64,000 nt of DNA from Sulfotelmatobacter sp963788225 (GCA_963788225.1 CAWBGI010000002.1:1612001-1676000), one strand, 5' to 3'. Numbered from the stretch's first letter, positions 36,136-46,063 are shown. Notes: generated by a model from the sequence alone, not told the origin. Program-made: numbers and translations.

Positions 36136-37350
36136 ATGAATATTCTTATCGTCCATAACACTTACCAAAACCCAGGTGGAGAGGATATTGTTGTCTCTCA
36201 AGAAACTAGATTGCTGGAGCGAAATGGGCATAAGGTCAGTATCTATCAGCGCAGTAATCACGAGCTTAATGATTTGTCTTTCGGCCAACGGCTCGGCCTG
36301 ATCAGCCGGATCGTTTCGGCCAGCGACAGTAAAATCGCTGTCCGTAGTATTCTCCAAGATCTCAAACCAGATCTGGTTCATGTTCACAATACTTTCGCCA
36401 TGGTGTCGCCCTCCGTCTACGAAGCCTGTCAGGAGGAGGACGTTCCGGTTGTCCAGACGCTCCACAATTACAGGCTGGTGTGCCCTGGCGCGACTTTCTA
36501 TCGAGACGACGCTCCGTGTGAGGAGTGCGTGACGCATAGCCTTCTGCGGAGTGTGCAACACGCATGCTACCGCGACTCGCGCCTGATGTCCGGGGCGATT
36601 GCACTCATGCTCAAAACGCACCGCTTACGTCAGACCTGGAACAAACGAATAGACTCTTACATTGCGCTCAGCAGTTTCGCAAAAGATAAATTCGTACAAG
36701 CCGGACTGCCAACAGAAAAAATATCCGTCAAGCCTAATTTTGTGGAGCCGGATCCGGGCGAGCGAACCCATCCCGGAAACTATGCTCTTTATGCCGGACG
36801 TCTCTTGCCGGAAAAGGGCGTGTTGACGCTTGTGGAAGCCTGGGAGCGGCTGCAGTCCATTCCGCTGGTGATTGCGGGTGATGGACCGTTGCGTCACCAT
36901 CTTGAGGCAGAGGTTGAAAAAAAGGGACTCAAATGCGTTCGTTTTGCCGGCGACTTGAGACGTGATCAAGTGTACGACGCGATGAAGAAAGCAAGGTTCC
37001 TCGTAGTCCCGAGTGTTTGGCATGAGCCTTTCGGACTTGTTATCGCCGAGGCTTTCGCGTGCGGAACACCAGTACTGGGCGCGTTCTCAGGGGCTATTCA
37101 AGACATGCTGGAAGACCAAGTAACTGGCTTGCATTTCGCGCCTGGCGATCCCGACGCGCTAGCACAGAAAGTCGCTTGGGCCTGGGGACATTTGCCTGAA
37201 TTGGCAGTTATGGGTAAAGCGGGCCGACGAGCTTACGAAAATCGCTACACCGCCAACGCAAACTACCAGCTTTTGATGGACATTTATGCCTCTGCAATCG
37301 ACACTCACAACAAATTCAAGCGAAATCGTCCACTTTCAATCGCCGCCTAG
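36136..37350 (+). CDS. Glycosyltransferase family 4
   Basis: A 404-residue GT-B enzyme. The start is MNILIVHNTYQNPGGEDIVV, with VHVHNTFAMVSPSVYEAC and VPVVQTLHNYRLVCPGATFY in the acceptor domain. The donor domain has LYAGRLLPEKGVLTLVEAWE and WHEPFGLVIAEAFACGTPVL, with the EX7E-type arrangement of retaining enzymes. It would add one sugar to the lipid-linked unit started by the upstream enzyme. Several cysteines in LVCPGATFYRDDAPCEECV are typical of one GT4 subgroup of EPS loci. The last 65 bases overlap the next gene in another frame. Confidence 0.87.
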   Translation: MNILIVHNTYQNPGGEDIVVSQETRLLERNGHKVSIYQRSNHELNDLSFGQRLGLISRIVSASDSKIAVRSILQDLKPDLVHVHNTFAMVSPSVYEACQEEDVPVVQTLHNYRLVCPGATFYRDDAPCEECVTHSLLRSVQHACYRDSRLMSGAIALMLKTHRLRQTWNKRIDSYIALSSFAKDKFVQAGLPTEKISVKPNFVEPDPGERTHPGNYALYAGRLLPEKGVLTLVEAWERLQSIPLVIAGDGPLRHHLEAEVEKKGLKCVRFAGDLRRDQVYDAMKKARFLVVPSVWHEPFGLVIAEAFACGTPVLGAFSGAIQDMLEDQVTGLHFAPGDPDALAQKVAWAWGHLPELAVMGKAGRRAYENRYTANANYQLLMDIYASAIDTHNKFKRNRPLSIAA

Positions 37351-38116
37351 CTTTCGAGTCCTCGGTGTTCCGGTGCATGCTGTGCAGATCCCGGATGTTG
37401 TTTCGCAGATCCAACTCTGGATTCAAAGCGGCGCAACGGGACGCTACATTGCCGTTACAGGCATGCATGGAATCGCGGAGTCAAGGGCTGACTGCGATTT
37501 TCGGCGTGCGCTCGACTCTGCTGACTTAGTTGTTCCCGACGGGATGCCGCTTGTCTGGTTAGGCCGCTGGCATCGGCATCCACTCAAACGCAGGGTCTAC
37601 GGGCCAGAACTGATGGAAACATTCTGCCGCGAAACCGGTGCGGCTTACCGTCATTTTTTTTACGGAGGCGGACCCGGAATAGCACAAAGCCTCGCGAACT
37701 CGCTTCACAAACGTTATGGCATCGTGGTAGCGGGCACTTATTGCCCGCCATTCCGCCCGCTTACAGAAGAAGAGCAGCGGGATATTAGTTCATGTATAGA
37801 AGGGGCCACTCCGGATATATTGTGGGTCGGGCTTAGCACTCCAAAGCAGGAAAAATGGATGCATCAAAATCGCGAGCGACTTTCCGTTCGGGTCATGCTG
37901 GGTGTAGGCGCTGCCTTTGACATCAATTCCGCTAGAATCCGACAAGCTCCGGTCTGGATGCGAGAGAACGGACTAGAATGGTTGTTTCGTTTACTGACCG
38001 AGCCTCAAAGACTTTGGCGGCGTTACCTCATTACAATCCCCAAAGCTGCAGGCCTGGTTTTCTTGGAGCTCGTAGGGGTCTTGCCAGGTTCGCCTAAGCC
38101 GCCTGTTCTCACCTAA
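37286..38116 (+). CDS. WecG/TagA/CpsF family glycosyltransferase
   Basis: A 276-residue GT26 enzyme. Family signatures are FRVLGVPVHAVQIPDVV, DSADLVVPDGMPLVWLGR, RVYGPELMETFC and WVGLSTPKQEKWMHQNR. Members transfer ManNAc, ManNAcA or glucose to lipid-linked sugars in the second step of repeat-unit synthesis. The UDP-GlcNAc 2-epimerase at 27.4 kb could provide UDP-ManNAc. The ATG at 37286 lies inside the end of the preceding GT4 gene. No other start codon fits before the conserved domain, so the overlap seems real. Confidence 0.88.
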   Translation: MPLQSTLTTNSSEIVHFQSPPSFRVLGVPVHAVQIPDVVSQIQLWIQSGATGRYIAVTGMHGIAESRADCDFRRALDSADLVVPDGMPLVWLGRWHRHPLKRRVYGPELMETFCRETGAAYRHFFYGGGPGIAQSLANSLHKRYGIVVAGTYCPPFRPLTEEEQRDISSCIEGATPDILWVGLSTPKQEKWMHQNRERLSVRVMLGVGAAFDINSARIRQAPVWMRENGLEWLFRLLTEPQRLWRRYLITIPKAAGLVFLELVGVLPGSPKPPVLT

Positions 38117-38177
38117 CGACATTAAACAAGTATCAGTTCGCAGACGTTTCCACTAGCCTAGCGCATAATCACGACAC

Positions 38178-39801
38178 ATGCCCCTTTCGAATCCAGCGCA
38201 AGTCGCGGGACACGACTGTGCCAACGTCAGCATTGATGCGGTTTGGAAAGCGCAATCGACATCGTTGCGTTTCGATCCGACGGGCGAAAAGCGTGAATGG
38301 GCCTGGTTGGCTCTGATCCTGCTGCTGTTTGTGTCGGTTAATATGCTTACTGCCGACCGTTACCCGTTCCCATTTTGCGACGAAGTGATATTGACGGACC
38401 CGGCCGTAAACTACGTCACCGGACACGGATTCACATCGGCTGTGGGCGACGGCCACTCATCCGTATTCTACTTTGGCAATGTTCCTGGCCACTCCGCGCT
38501 GCTGATTCCGTGGCTGAAGGTATTTGGTACTTCAATGCGATCCGTTCGATCGATCAACTTCGTATACATGGCCATCACCGTGTTATTGATTTGGTCTGCT
38601 GCAAAGCGGATCGGCCTCGTACCCTCGGCTCGATCGCGGCTCCTGCTAATAGCGATGTTGATCTGCGATTACTCCATGGTTTTTTCCTATCGTTGCGGTC
38701 GATACGACTGTTTGGGAATGCTCGTCGTAGCGTTCGCCTTCTGGAGTTTTTCACTTGCGTCGGCGCCCCGTCGCTTAACGGCACTCGCGATTGCCGGAGC
38801 GGCGTCGCCCTGGATTGGACTGCAATTATTGCCACTGGAGGCTATGCTCGCGGGCACACTACTTGTATTTACTCTATTCCGATATTGGCGTGAGATAGTT
38901 GCTCTCTTAAGTGGCATTGTAGCTGGCGGTCTTTGGCTGATCCGGTTTTTCACTAACCACGGAGTGCTGAGATACTTCCTAGCATTTCTTGAGTTACAGT
39001 CAAAAGGTTCCGGCTTCGTTGCCAGCCTGCTGCAGGGACAGTTTCGACACTCTAATACGCTGCCTAAGGATTTCAGTTTACCTCTGGTCTGGGGTTCCGC
39101 TTCGCTCTTGGCGGTGGTTCTTTATGGCCGCCGTTCTCTTCGATTGCGTTCCCCGCTGATGTATGGATTGATATTTGTCCCGCTATTCGGACTGTCGCTA
39201 ATCCTATTGGCGAAATTCCCCACTTATTACGGCTGGATGACGTACGTGCCACTCACGATCTGCGTCTGTGGGAGCCTAGACCTGCATTTGCCGGCCAGGG
39301 TTCGACGCCTTGCTGTGGGACTTTGCGCGTTGGCGTGCATCGTGGGAGTCGGCCTGCATGTAACTGCCTGTGCAAGGGATTGGAAAGACCGCGACTATTC
39401 GAGGGTATTGAAATTTGTTAAGGCAAATATTCAAGCTGATGATTGGGTCTTTGTTCGACCCTCAGGCGTATTATCCCGCGAAACTGATCGCAGCGACAAC
39501 GTTTTTCCCGGACCCTGGGAGCCGGCGAATCTCCCTGTCTTCCGCTCAAAAAAGTCACCTCACGGTCTGCATCATCGACCCCGCGAGAGTCGGGGTTCTG
39601 AAGGAATTGGGTGGCGCGTGGTACAGCACGGGGCAAGAGATAATTCCAGCGCATACAGGGCTTTTTGGCAGTAATGGCAAATGGGGATTCCTATCTCTGC
39701 CGAACTATCGCCTATCGGTTTTCAGGAGAGTTCCGACAAGGCTGCAAGAGGAAAAAACTGTAATGATCTCCCCTGTTGTTACAAAACCCGGCCAGTCGTA
39801 G
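38178..39801 (+). pseudogene. Multi-membrane GT39-like protein, frameshifted near its C-terminus
   Basis: The ATG-started frame runs 38178-39674 and encodes about ten membrane helices. Its last residues, after DDWVFV, turn into Arg/Ser/His-rich sequence. The +1 frame from 39457 gives DPQAYYPAKLIAATTFFPDP and continues sensibly to a stop at 39801, 35 bases before the next gene. Removing the C at 39456 joins the frames to a 540-residue protein. The acidic residues DEVILTDPAVNY after the first helix resemble the Asp motif of PMT/ArnT-type transferases that use lipid-phosphate sugars. The indel may be a real mutation or a sequencing error. The membrane domain itself is intact. Confidence 0.75.
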
Positions 39802-39836
39802 CGTTGTCGTTGCAAACGTTTACAGATCAATTAATC

Positions 39837-41093
39837 ATGCGACTGTTGCTATCCGCTTACGCTTGTCGGCCCAACGCTGGGAGTGAGCCGGGATGTGGTT
39901 GGAGCTGGGCAACTCATCTGGCTGCTCGTGGTATTGAAGTCCATGTTCTGGTCGCAAAACGCAACGAGGAATCGATCGAGGCGGGTTTGCGGACCAGCCC
40001 AATAGCGAATTTACATTTTACCTATGTGCCTGTGCCCTACCAATGGACTGAGAAAAATGAGGCCTTGCATTATGTAAGCTGGCAGGTCGCGGCGCTGAAG
40101 GTAGCACGGGAGCTTGCTCGCAAGTTTGAATTTCAGTTGGCGCATCATGTTACTTATGCCAGTGTTCATGTGCCCTCACAACTATGGCGCTTGGGAATTC
40201 CCGTCGTGTTTGGTCCGGTCGGCGGAGGTCAGACTGCTCCAGCGAGTATGCTGCAGTACTTCGGTGCAGAGAAATCTAGAGAACGGCTGCGTACGTCACT
40301 GACCAAGGCGCTGAGGGTGTCGCCTTTGCACAGACATTGGTTAAGACGAATGAGCGTTGTTCTGGCGGCCAACCGCGACACGTTCAATCTGGTTCGAGAA
40401 TTGGGCTGCGAGAACGTGAGCCTGATGTGCGACACTGCAATTCCTTCGGCCTATTTTTCCGAAGGACCTCGAAACTTTGAAAAACGAAGCGGGGCTTTAA
40501 GGCTTCTCTGGGTAGGACAAATGCGTACGCGAAAAGCGCTTTCCTTGGCGCTCGATGCCGTGAAAGAAGTTCGCAAGAATGTGACGTTGACGATTGCGGG
40601 CGAGGGAATGGATCCCCGGACCGTCCACGACATGGTTCGAGACCGCAATCTTCAGCACGAGGTATTCTGGAAAGGCAACCGTATGACGCGGACGGGCTTG
40701 CGGACAGCCTACGCCGAGCATGACGCGATGCTTTTCACCAGCCTGCGCGATTCCTTCGGTTCGCAGGTCCTTGAGGCTTTGGCCATGGGACTTCCTGTCA
40801 TCACTCTGGATTTGCACGGCGCTCACGATTGGGTGCCGGATGGCGCTTCCCTCAAAGTTCCGGTCGGCAGCCCCGAGGAAACTGTCCGTAATCTCGCGGG
40901 CGCGATTGAAAAATGCGGTTCGCTGTCACTCCAAAGCAGGAATCAAATGTTGACGCACGCGTGGAATTTCGCCAGGACGCAAACCTGGTCCGCACGTGCT
41001 GAGTTTTGCGAAAGACTCTATGAGGGAATTCTCTCCGGAGCCCCTGCTTTGGAAAGTACCTCGGCCTCGAAGGTGGCGGCTGTTGGTATTTGA
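39837..41093 (+). CDS. Glycosyltransferase family 4
   Basis: A 418-residue GT-B transferase from the ATG at 39837, MRLLLSAYACRPNAGSEPGC, a known opening of one GT4 subgroup; the frame is open to 39681 through the broken upstream gene. Other motifs are HHVTYASVHVPSQLWRLG and FGPVGGGQTAP in the acceptor half. The donor half has WVGQMRTRKALSLALDAV and SLRDSFGSQVLEALAMGLPV. It is predicted to extend the repeat unit in the cytoplasm. Confidence 0.87.
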   Translation: MRLLLSAYACRPNAGSEPGCGWSWATHLAARGIEVHVLVAKRNEESIEAGLRTSPIANLHFTYVPVPYQWTEKNEALHYVSWQVAALKVARELARKFEFQLAHHVTYASVHVPSQLWRLGIPVVFGPVGGGQTAPASMLQYFGAEKSRERLRTSLTKALRVSPLHRHWLRRMSVVLAANRDTFNLVRELGCENVSLMCDTAIPSAYFSEGPRNFEKRSGALRLLWVGQMRTRKALSLALDAVKEVRKNVTLTIAGEGMDPRTVHDMVRDRNLQHEVFWKGNRMTRTGLRTAYAEHDAMLFTSLRDSFGSQVLEALAMGLPVITLDLHGAHDWVPDGASLKVPVGSPEETVRNLAGAIEKCGSLSLQSRNQMLTHAWNFARTQTWSARAEFCERLYEGILSGAPALESTSASKVAAVGI

Positions 41094-41171
41094 CCGATTC
41101 AACCGGTGCAGCATTCACTGCAATTCGCAAACGCAATTCTTGATATTTGATTGTCAAGAGCCGAGTCAGCT

Positions 41172-42632
41172 ATGAGCAGCACGAGTCTAATTTATCCGTT
41201 GCGAGCTAAATGGAGGCGAAGCCGCGCTCTTCGTGGCGTTACTGGTGTTTTGGGTTTTTGCTTCATCGCAGCATTTACGATTGTAGTACTGGCGCTGGCT
41301 TCGTGGGACTTGTTTGCCTTTCTGCTCTGCTGCGGGCTCTTTCTCGCCTTACTCTGCCTGGCACGGCCACTTTCTGGAAGAGCTTTGGTGGGAAAGAGAG
41401 AAGCATTCCTGACGTCTGCTTTGGTGATTTGGGTGTTCTTAATGATCTCCGAAACGATATTCAGTCGTTATCACTCAACGGCGAGTGCAGCTAAAGGAGA
41501 TGTTGACTCCAGCCAACTTTATCAGTCTCTATTCTGGATTCTTTCCTTTTGCACTCTCGTTTTCATTTCCTGTTTTCGGTCCGCTTACCTTCGGCGCTTG
41601 TTTGTCGGTCCATTTAAGTGGGCGTCAATTTTTGGCATCGTCGCGGTGATTTCGTGTCCACTTTCGTCGAAGCCCATGTACTCGGCGGCATTGGCATTCA
41701 AACTTTGCTTGATCGTTTTGACACTCTGCGCGATCGGAGAAGCGATCGACGACGAGAGAGGCATGCATCGGCTATTCGCGGGGCTGTTTTTGGGAGAGCT
41801 AATTCTTGTCACAAAAAGCTTCGCGGCGCCGCTTCTTGTTGCGTCAGATCCGTTTAAGGGCGGTCGGCTGGTCATGGTCGGACTTTCAGGCTCTTCCGGC
41901 GTTCTGTTACTCTTGTGCCTCTTGTTTCTCCTTCTCAAAAAGAACCTGTTCTTTCTTATGTGCGGCATGTATGCGGTGGTCGTAATGATGCTGGCGGGCA
42001 ACAAAGGCGGCATGGTTGCCAGCTTCATATCGGTCACAATGTTCTTCATTTTGCTGAAAAGGCCGGCGCAGGCTCTAGCCGTCAGTCTTGGACTCGCTCT
42101 CGTGCTTGCGCTCTGCATGGCATTTACACCGTTGGGAACATCCCTGGAGAAATATAGCCAGGAGGGCCAGGCAGGTACCCTTACCGGCCGAACCAATCTC
42201 TGGGCGGACGCTTGGCCAAACATTAAGTCGCACCCCATATTGGGCAATGGATACCGTGCCTCAAGATTCCTGTCGGAGGAAGTTCCCGGCGCATTCGAGG
42301 AAGCAGGTAACATGCATAATTCCTTCCTGGAGGTGCTGTACAACAACGGGCTCGCAGGGTTAGTCCCCATAGTGGTAATCCTTGTCCTTACCGTGGTTAA
42401 TCTCAAAACCGTGATATTGCGACCTCCTACATTGGATCTGCGATATTACGCTGCTGCTGCGCTGGCCTTGGAGACACATCTGTTCGTATGGGGGTTAGTG
42501 GCAGTAACTTTTGGCGGCGCGCCTGACGCTCGATTCATGACATTTCTTGCGCTTTTCGTGATCAGCATGTTTCTGCGCGGCCAATGCGACAAGAAGTATC
42601 AGAAAACCGTTTATGGCAACTATAGCTCGTGA
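41172..42632 (+). CDS. O-antigen ligase/polymerase (Wzy_C-type) membrane protein
   Basis: A 486-residue membrane protein with about eleven helices from the ATG at 41172; a TTG at 41151 is the only longer start. The periplasmic signature is LTGRTNLWADAWPNIKSHPI, then GNGYRASRF and NMHNSFLEVLYNNGLAGLVP, as in Wzy polymerases and WaaL ligases. With a Wzz-like protein and flippases in the locus, the role of repeat-unit polymerase is most likely. Its last 20 bases overlap the next glycosyltransferase gene. Confidence 0.85.
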   Translation: MSSTSLIYPLRAKWRRSRALRGVTGVLGFCFIAAFTIVVLALASWDLFAFLLCCGLFLALLCLARPLSGRALVGKREAFLTSALVIWVFLMISETIFSRYHSTASAAKGDVDSSQLYQSLFWILSFCTLVFISCFRSAYLRRLFVGPFKWASIFGIVAVISCPLSSKPMYSAALAFKLCLIVLTLCAIGEAIDDERGMHRLFAGLFLGELILVTKSFAAPLLVASDPFKGGRLVMVGLSGSSGVLLLLCLLFLLLKKNLFFLMCGMYAVVVMMLAGNKGGMVASFISVTMFFILLKRPAQALAVSLGLALVLALCMAFTPLGTSLEKYSQEGQAGTLTGRTNLWADAWPNIKSHPILGNGYRASRFLSEEVPGAFEEAGNMHNSFLEVLYNNGLAGLVPIVVILVLTVVNLKTVILRPPTLDLRYYAAAALALETHLFVWGLVAVTFGGAPDARFMTFLALFVISMFLRGQCDKKYQKTVYGNYSS

Positions 42633-43791
42633 CGTTTTCGAGAAGCCGCACACCGCCAGAATAGGGAGAGACATTCGTGTCGCATGGCTGTTTCCATCGC
42701 TTGCGCGCGCCTATTATTGGCAGCCAGTTTTCAAGGAATTTGTTGCGCGGTGTCCACGGACGGCAGTTTTTACGAGCATCTGGCCCGGCTTTGCGCCGGG
42801 TTACGAAAATAGCTTTGCAGTTCATACGCTACCGGGGCTGAGATATGTCGATCTCAAGAAAAGAACCCTCAATGCCCGGCGAGGATTTATTTGGACGCCA
42901 CTCTCTATTTTAAAAAAGTTGGCGGCCTTTGGTCCCGACGTCGTGTTTGCTTCAGGCTTCAGCGGCTGGACTGTGTGCGCGTTACTGCTCAAGTTAATTC
43001 GACGTTTTCGTGTAATTATTCTTTGGGAGGGCTTGTCCTCTCATGCGGTCGGCAGCTTCAAGATGCAGACGGTGCTTCGCCGCTGGATCGCGCACTTTGC
43101 TGACGCGGCCGTGAGCAATGCCGACGAAGGAACCGAGTATTTGCATGACGTCATCGGAATGCCGCAAGAAAAGCTGCTGTGCCATCCCTGTCAGGTACCC
43201 GATGTGACCTTGCTCTGCTCAGGTGCAGTCGAGCCCTCGCCAGCCATCAATCGCCCGATTTTTCTGTATGTGGGAGGCCTGACATGGCGCAAAGGATGGC
43301 GCCACCTCATTGAGGCATCTGCTCTGTTGGTAAGACAGGGAGTTCGGAGCTTTTCCGTTCTCTTTGTTGGCGCGGGTGAGCAGGAAGAAGAGTTGCGCGC
43401 CGCCATCAGGGATCACGGACTGGATGGCATCGTTCATCAAGTTGGCTCAGTGGCCTATCAGAATCTCGGTTTGTACTACAGCAACGCCGACGTCTTCGTT
43501 TCCCCGACTAGACAAGATACTTGGGGTGTTGCGGTGCTGGAGGCGATGGCCTTTGGAAAGCCGGTGTTGTGCTCGAAATATGCCGGCAGTAGGCAACTGG
43601 TCGCGCATGGGGAGAATGGTTTCATCTTCGATCCTACCGATGCGCAACAACTCGCAAGGTACATGGCAAAATTTATCGATGATCCATATCTTGCTAAGCG
43701 GCTAGGGGCATGCTCGTTGGAGAAGATGGCGCCCTTCACACCCGCACGTGCAGCAGATGTGCTGGCAAATCTGGCACTGCAGACCCACTAG
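42613..43791 (+). CDS. Glycosyltransferase family 4
   Basis: A 392-residue GT-B enzyme. The acceptor half has IRVAWLFPSLARAYYWQPVF and LLKLIRRFRVIILWEG. The donor half has LYVGGLTWRKGWRHLIEASA and SPTRQDTWGVAVLEAMAFGK, the latter with the conserved Glu pair region. The ATG lies 20 bases inside the end of the polymerase gene, so the two are translationally coupled. Sugar specificity cannot be read. Confidence 0.86.
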   Translation: MATIARDVFEKPHTARIGRDIRVAWLFPSLARAYYWQPVFKEFVARCPRTAVFTSIWPGFAPGYENSFAVHTLPGLRYVDLKKRTLNARRGFIWTPLSILKKLAAFGPDVVFASGFSGWTVCALLLKLIRRFRVIILWEGLSSHAVGSFKMQTVLRRWIAHFADAAVSNADEGTEYLHDVIGMPQEKLLCHPCQVPDVTLLCSGAVEPSPAINRPIFLYVGGLTWRKGWRHLIEASALLVRQGVRSFSVLFVGAGEQEEELRAAIRDHGLDGIVHQVGSVAYQNLGLYYSNADVFVSPTRQDTWGVAVLEAMAFGKPVLCSKYAGSRQLVAHGENGFIFDPTDAQQLARYMAKFIDDPYLAKRLGACSLEKMAPFTPARAADVLANLALQTH

Positions 43792-43885
43792 ACCGCAGCG
43801 CCATCATTCGCGCCGTCAAGGCCTTCCGGAAATGTCCAAAACGTAGAGATCGATTACGACTACAGCCCAGAATCTCGACAATAGC

Positions 43886-44923
43886 ATGACACCCCCCGCC
43901 CAGGACCTGCGTCCACTTTTTGTTCTAAGCGTCTGGCGCTCTGGGTCTTCTCTGCTTTATGCGCTCCTCAATCAGCACTCAAAGATTGCCCTATTGTACG
44001 AAGGTGATCTGCCGCGACTGCGGTTTTATCTGTGGGGGCGGCTGCACAATGGAACGTGGCGGGAGAGGTGGGAGTTTTGGAATCAGGGACCTTCAAGGCA
44101 CGGCATCGCCATCGAATCCATGCCCTCCCAGGTATCCGATGTGTGGGAGGCGACTCGAATTGTCTACCAGGAAGTGGCGCGCCGCAAACAGGCCACAATC
44201 TGGGGCGAAAAAACTCCGCACTGGTATGACGATCCGTTGCGCAAGGCCGAAAAATTTCCCGACGCCCGCTTTATCTTTCTTTGGAGAGATTTGCATGCGG
44301 TGATTGGGAGCATGGCCCGGGCGGCGATTACTCACAATTTTTTCAGAAAGGCGGGCTTAGCAACGAAGGCGATATTGGGCAACGAAAGACTAAAGGAAGC
44401 ATGTGACGCCCTTAAGGCGCAGGGTCAGCCGGTGCTTGAAGTAAATTATGAGGATCTCACTTCGAATACCTCCGAATGCATGCAGCAGATATGCCGGTTT
44501 CTTGAGATACCGTTTGAGCCTGGCGTTACGTCTCTGGAAGGGGCTGACCGGTCGGCCATATCCGCAGGTGATTGCGAACATCACGCGTTGATCCGACGCG
44601 ACCGTATTGTCTGTCAGAGAGAACAAACCGAAATTCCTGCGCCGGCTTTGCGCGCAAAAATTGACCGTTATAACTGCCGCTGGAAGCAGCGCTACGCCGA
44701 TAAATGGCCGAAATATCCGCTTCAGCTTCCGGAGGGTACCCGGTCACCCGACCTGGTTGAACTGTGGCGCGACCGGATTACTTCTCAGAGTGTTATGTAT
44801 TGGGACCATGCGGTCACATTGAGCTATGCGATTACACCGGTTGCTCTGGCCCGTTGGTGGCGTGCCCGGCCTCTGCGGCAGTTCCAAGTGCGACCACTCC
44901 CAACGGCTAAGCGAACAACTTAG
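43886..44923 (+). CDS. Sulfotransferase family protein (first of a tandem pair)
   Basis: A 345-residue PAPS-dependent sulfotransferase. The 5'-phosphosulfate loop is VWRSGSSLLYALLNQH and the 3'-phosphate site is FIFLWRDLHAVIGSMARA. WGEKTPHWYDD lies between them, with a Lys/His pair typical of the family. It is closely similar over its whole length to the next gene, with the same WEFWNQGPSRHGIAIESMP-type stretch, so the two arose by tandem duplication. PAPS would come from the sat enzyme at 19.8 kb. It probably sulfates a sugar of the EPS. Confidence 0.85.
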   Translation: MTPPAQDLRPLFVLSVWRSGSSLLYALLNQHSKIALLYEGDLPRLRFYLWGRLHNGTWRERWEFWNQGPSRHGIAIESMPSQVSDVWEATRIVYQEVARRKQATIWGEKTPHWYDDPLRKAEKFPDARFIFLWRDLHAVIGSMARAAITHNFFRKAGLATKAILGNERLKEACDALKAQGQPVLEVNYEDLTSNTSECMQQICRFLEIPFEPGVTSLEGADRSAISAGDCEHHALIRRDRIVCQREQTEIPAPALRAKIDRYNCRWKQRYADKWPKYPLQLPEGTRSPDLVELWRDRITSQSVMYWDHAVTLSYAITPVALARWWRARPLRQFQVRPLPTAKRTT

Positions 44924-45004
44924 CCAGCCCACTGCTCTTGAGAAAGGTTTGCCGCGCGATCGAATTATCTAGCTGATGGCAGATCTTATAGCAATAGGCG
45001 ACCC

Positions 45005-46063
45005 ATGAACGCCGCTGTCCATACCGTCGATGCCGTCGCACCACCGCCTTCACACCCGCTCTTTGTCCTGAGTGTTCCCCGCTCGGGATCTACGCTGCTT
45101 TACGCGCTTCTTAACCAGCATTCTCAGATTGCCCTCTTATACGAAGGTGACCTACCGACAATGCAGATTTATCTTTTGGGGCGGCTACGCAGCGGTGCGT
45201 GGCGGGAGAAGTGGGAGTTCTGGAATCAAGCGCCTTCAAGGCACGGCATCGCCATCGAATCCATGCCAGCCCGAGTATCCAACGTGTGGGAGGCGACCCG
45301 AATTGTTTACCAGAGTGTGGCACGCCGCAAACAGGCAGCAATTTGGGGCGAAAAAACTCCGCAATGGTACCACTGTGCGGTGCGCATAGCTGAAAGGTTT
45401 CCCGATGCCAGTTTTATCTTTCTCTGGAGGGATATGCAGGCTGTGATGGGGAGCATCGTGCGAGCGGCTGTGACGGAACGTCTCTTTCGGAAAGAAGGCT
45501 TTGCCAACCGGGCTTTGATTGGAAACGAGCAGATGAGGCGGGCATGTGATGCACTCAAAGCAAGCGGCCGGCAGGTGCACGAAGTGAACTATGAAGACCT
45601 CACATTGAATACCCCCGAGTGCATGCAGCAGATCTGCCAGTTTCTTAAGTTGCCTTATGAGCCTCAGCTAACCTCTCTTGAAGGTACTGACCTGACTGCC
45701 CTAACCAGAGGACAGCATCATGCATCGGTGAGAAGCAACCGGATTGTCAGCCCCAGAAAACATGCGGAGGTCGTTCCCGAAGTAAACGCGGCCAAAATTG
45801 ACCGGTATATCTGCTATTGGAGGCAGCGTTACGGTGGCAAGTGGCCGAAATATCCGATCGAATTGCGCGAGGGTACACGGCCCGCCCCCCTCGTTGAACG
45901 CTGGCGCGACCGGTTTACCTACGAACGCCTGTTGTTGTGGGACAAAATAGTCATAGTCATATATTCGATCACTCCCTTGTTCCTTGCTCGTTTATGGCGA
46001 CAGAAGATTCGGCCATTTGTTTATCCTCGAAAATATAGCGGGCGACCTGAGGTTGTCTCCTAG
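45005..46063 (+). CDS. Sulfotransferase family protein (second of a tandem pair)
   Basis: A 352-residue paralogue of the preceding protein. The donor motifs are VPRSGSTLLYALLNQH, here closer to the family consensus, and FIFLWRDMQAVMGSIVRA. It shares WGEKTP, NYEDLT and TPECMQQICQFL with its neighbour. Differences concentrate after residue 240, in a region likely to shape acceptor choice, so the pair may sulfate different positions or sugars. It has an 81-base gap to the first copy and no visible ribosome site beyond a weak GGCGAC. Confidence 0.85.
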   Translation: MNAAVHTVDAVAPPPSHPLFVLSVPRSGSTLLYALLNQHSQIALLYEGDLPTMQIYLLGRLRSGAWREKWEFWNQAPSRHGIAIESMPARVSNVWEATRIVYQSVARRKQAAIWGEKTPQWYHCAVRIAERFPDASFIFLWRDMQAVMGSIVRAAVTERLFRKEGFANRALIGNEQMRRACDALKASGRQVHEVNYEDLTLNTPECMQQICQFLKLPYEPQLTSLEGTDLTALTRGQHHASVRSNRIVSPRKHAEVVPEVNAAKIDRYICYWRQRYGGKWPKYPIELREGTRPAPLVERWRDRFTYERLLLWDKIVIVIYSITPLFLARLWRQKIRPFVYPRKYSGRPEVVS

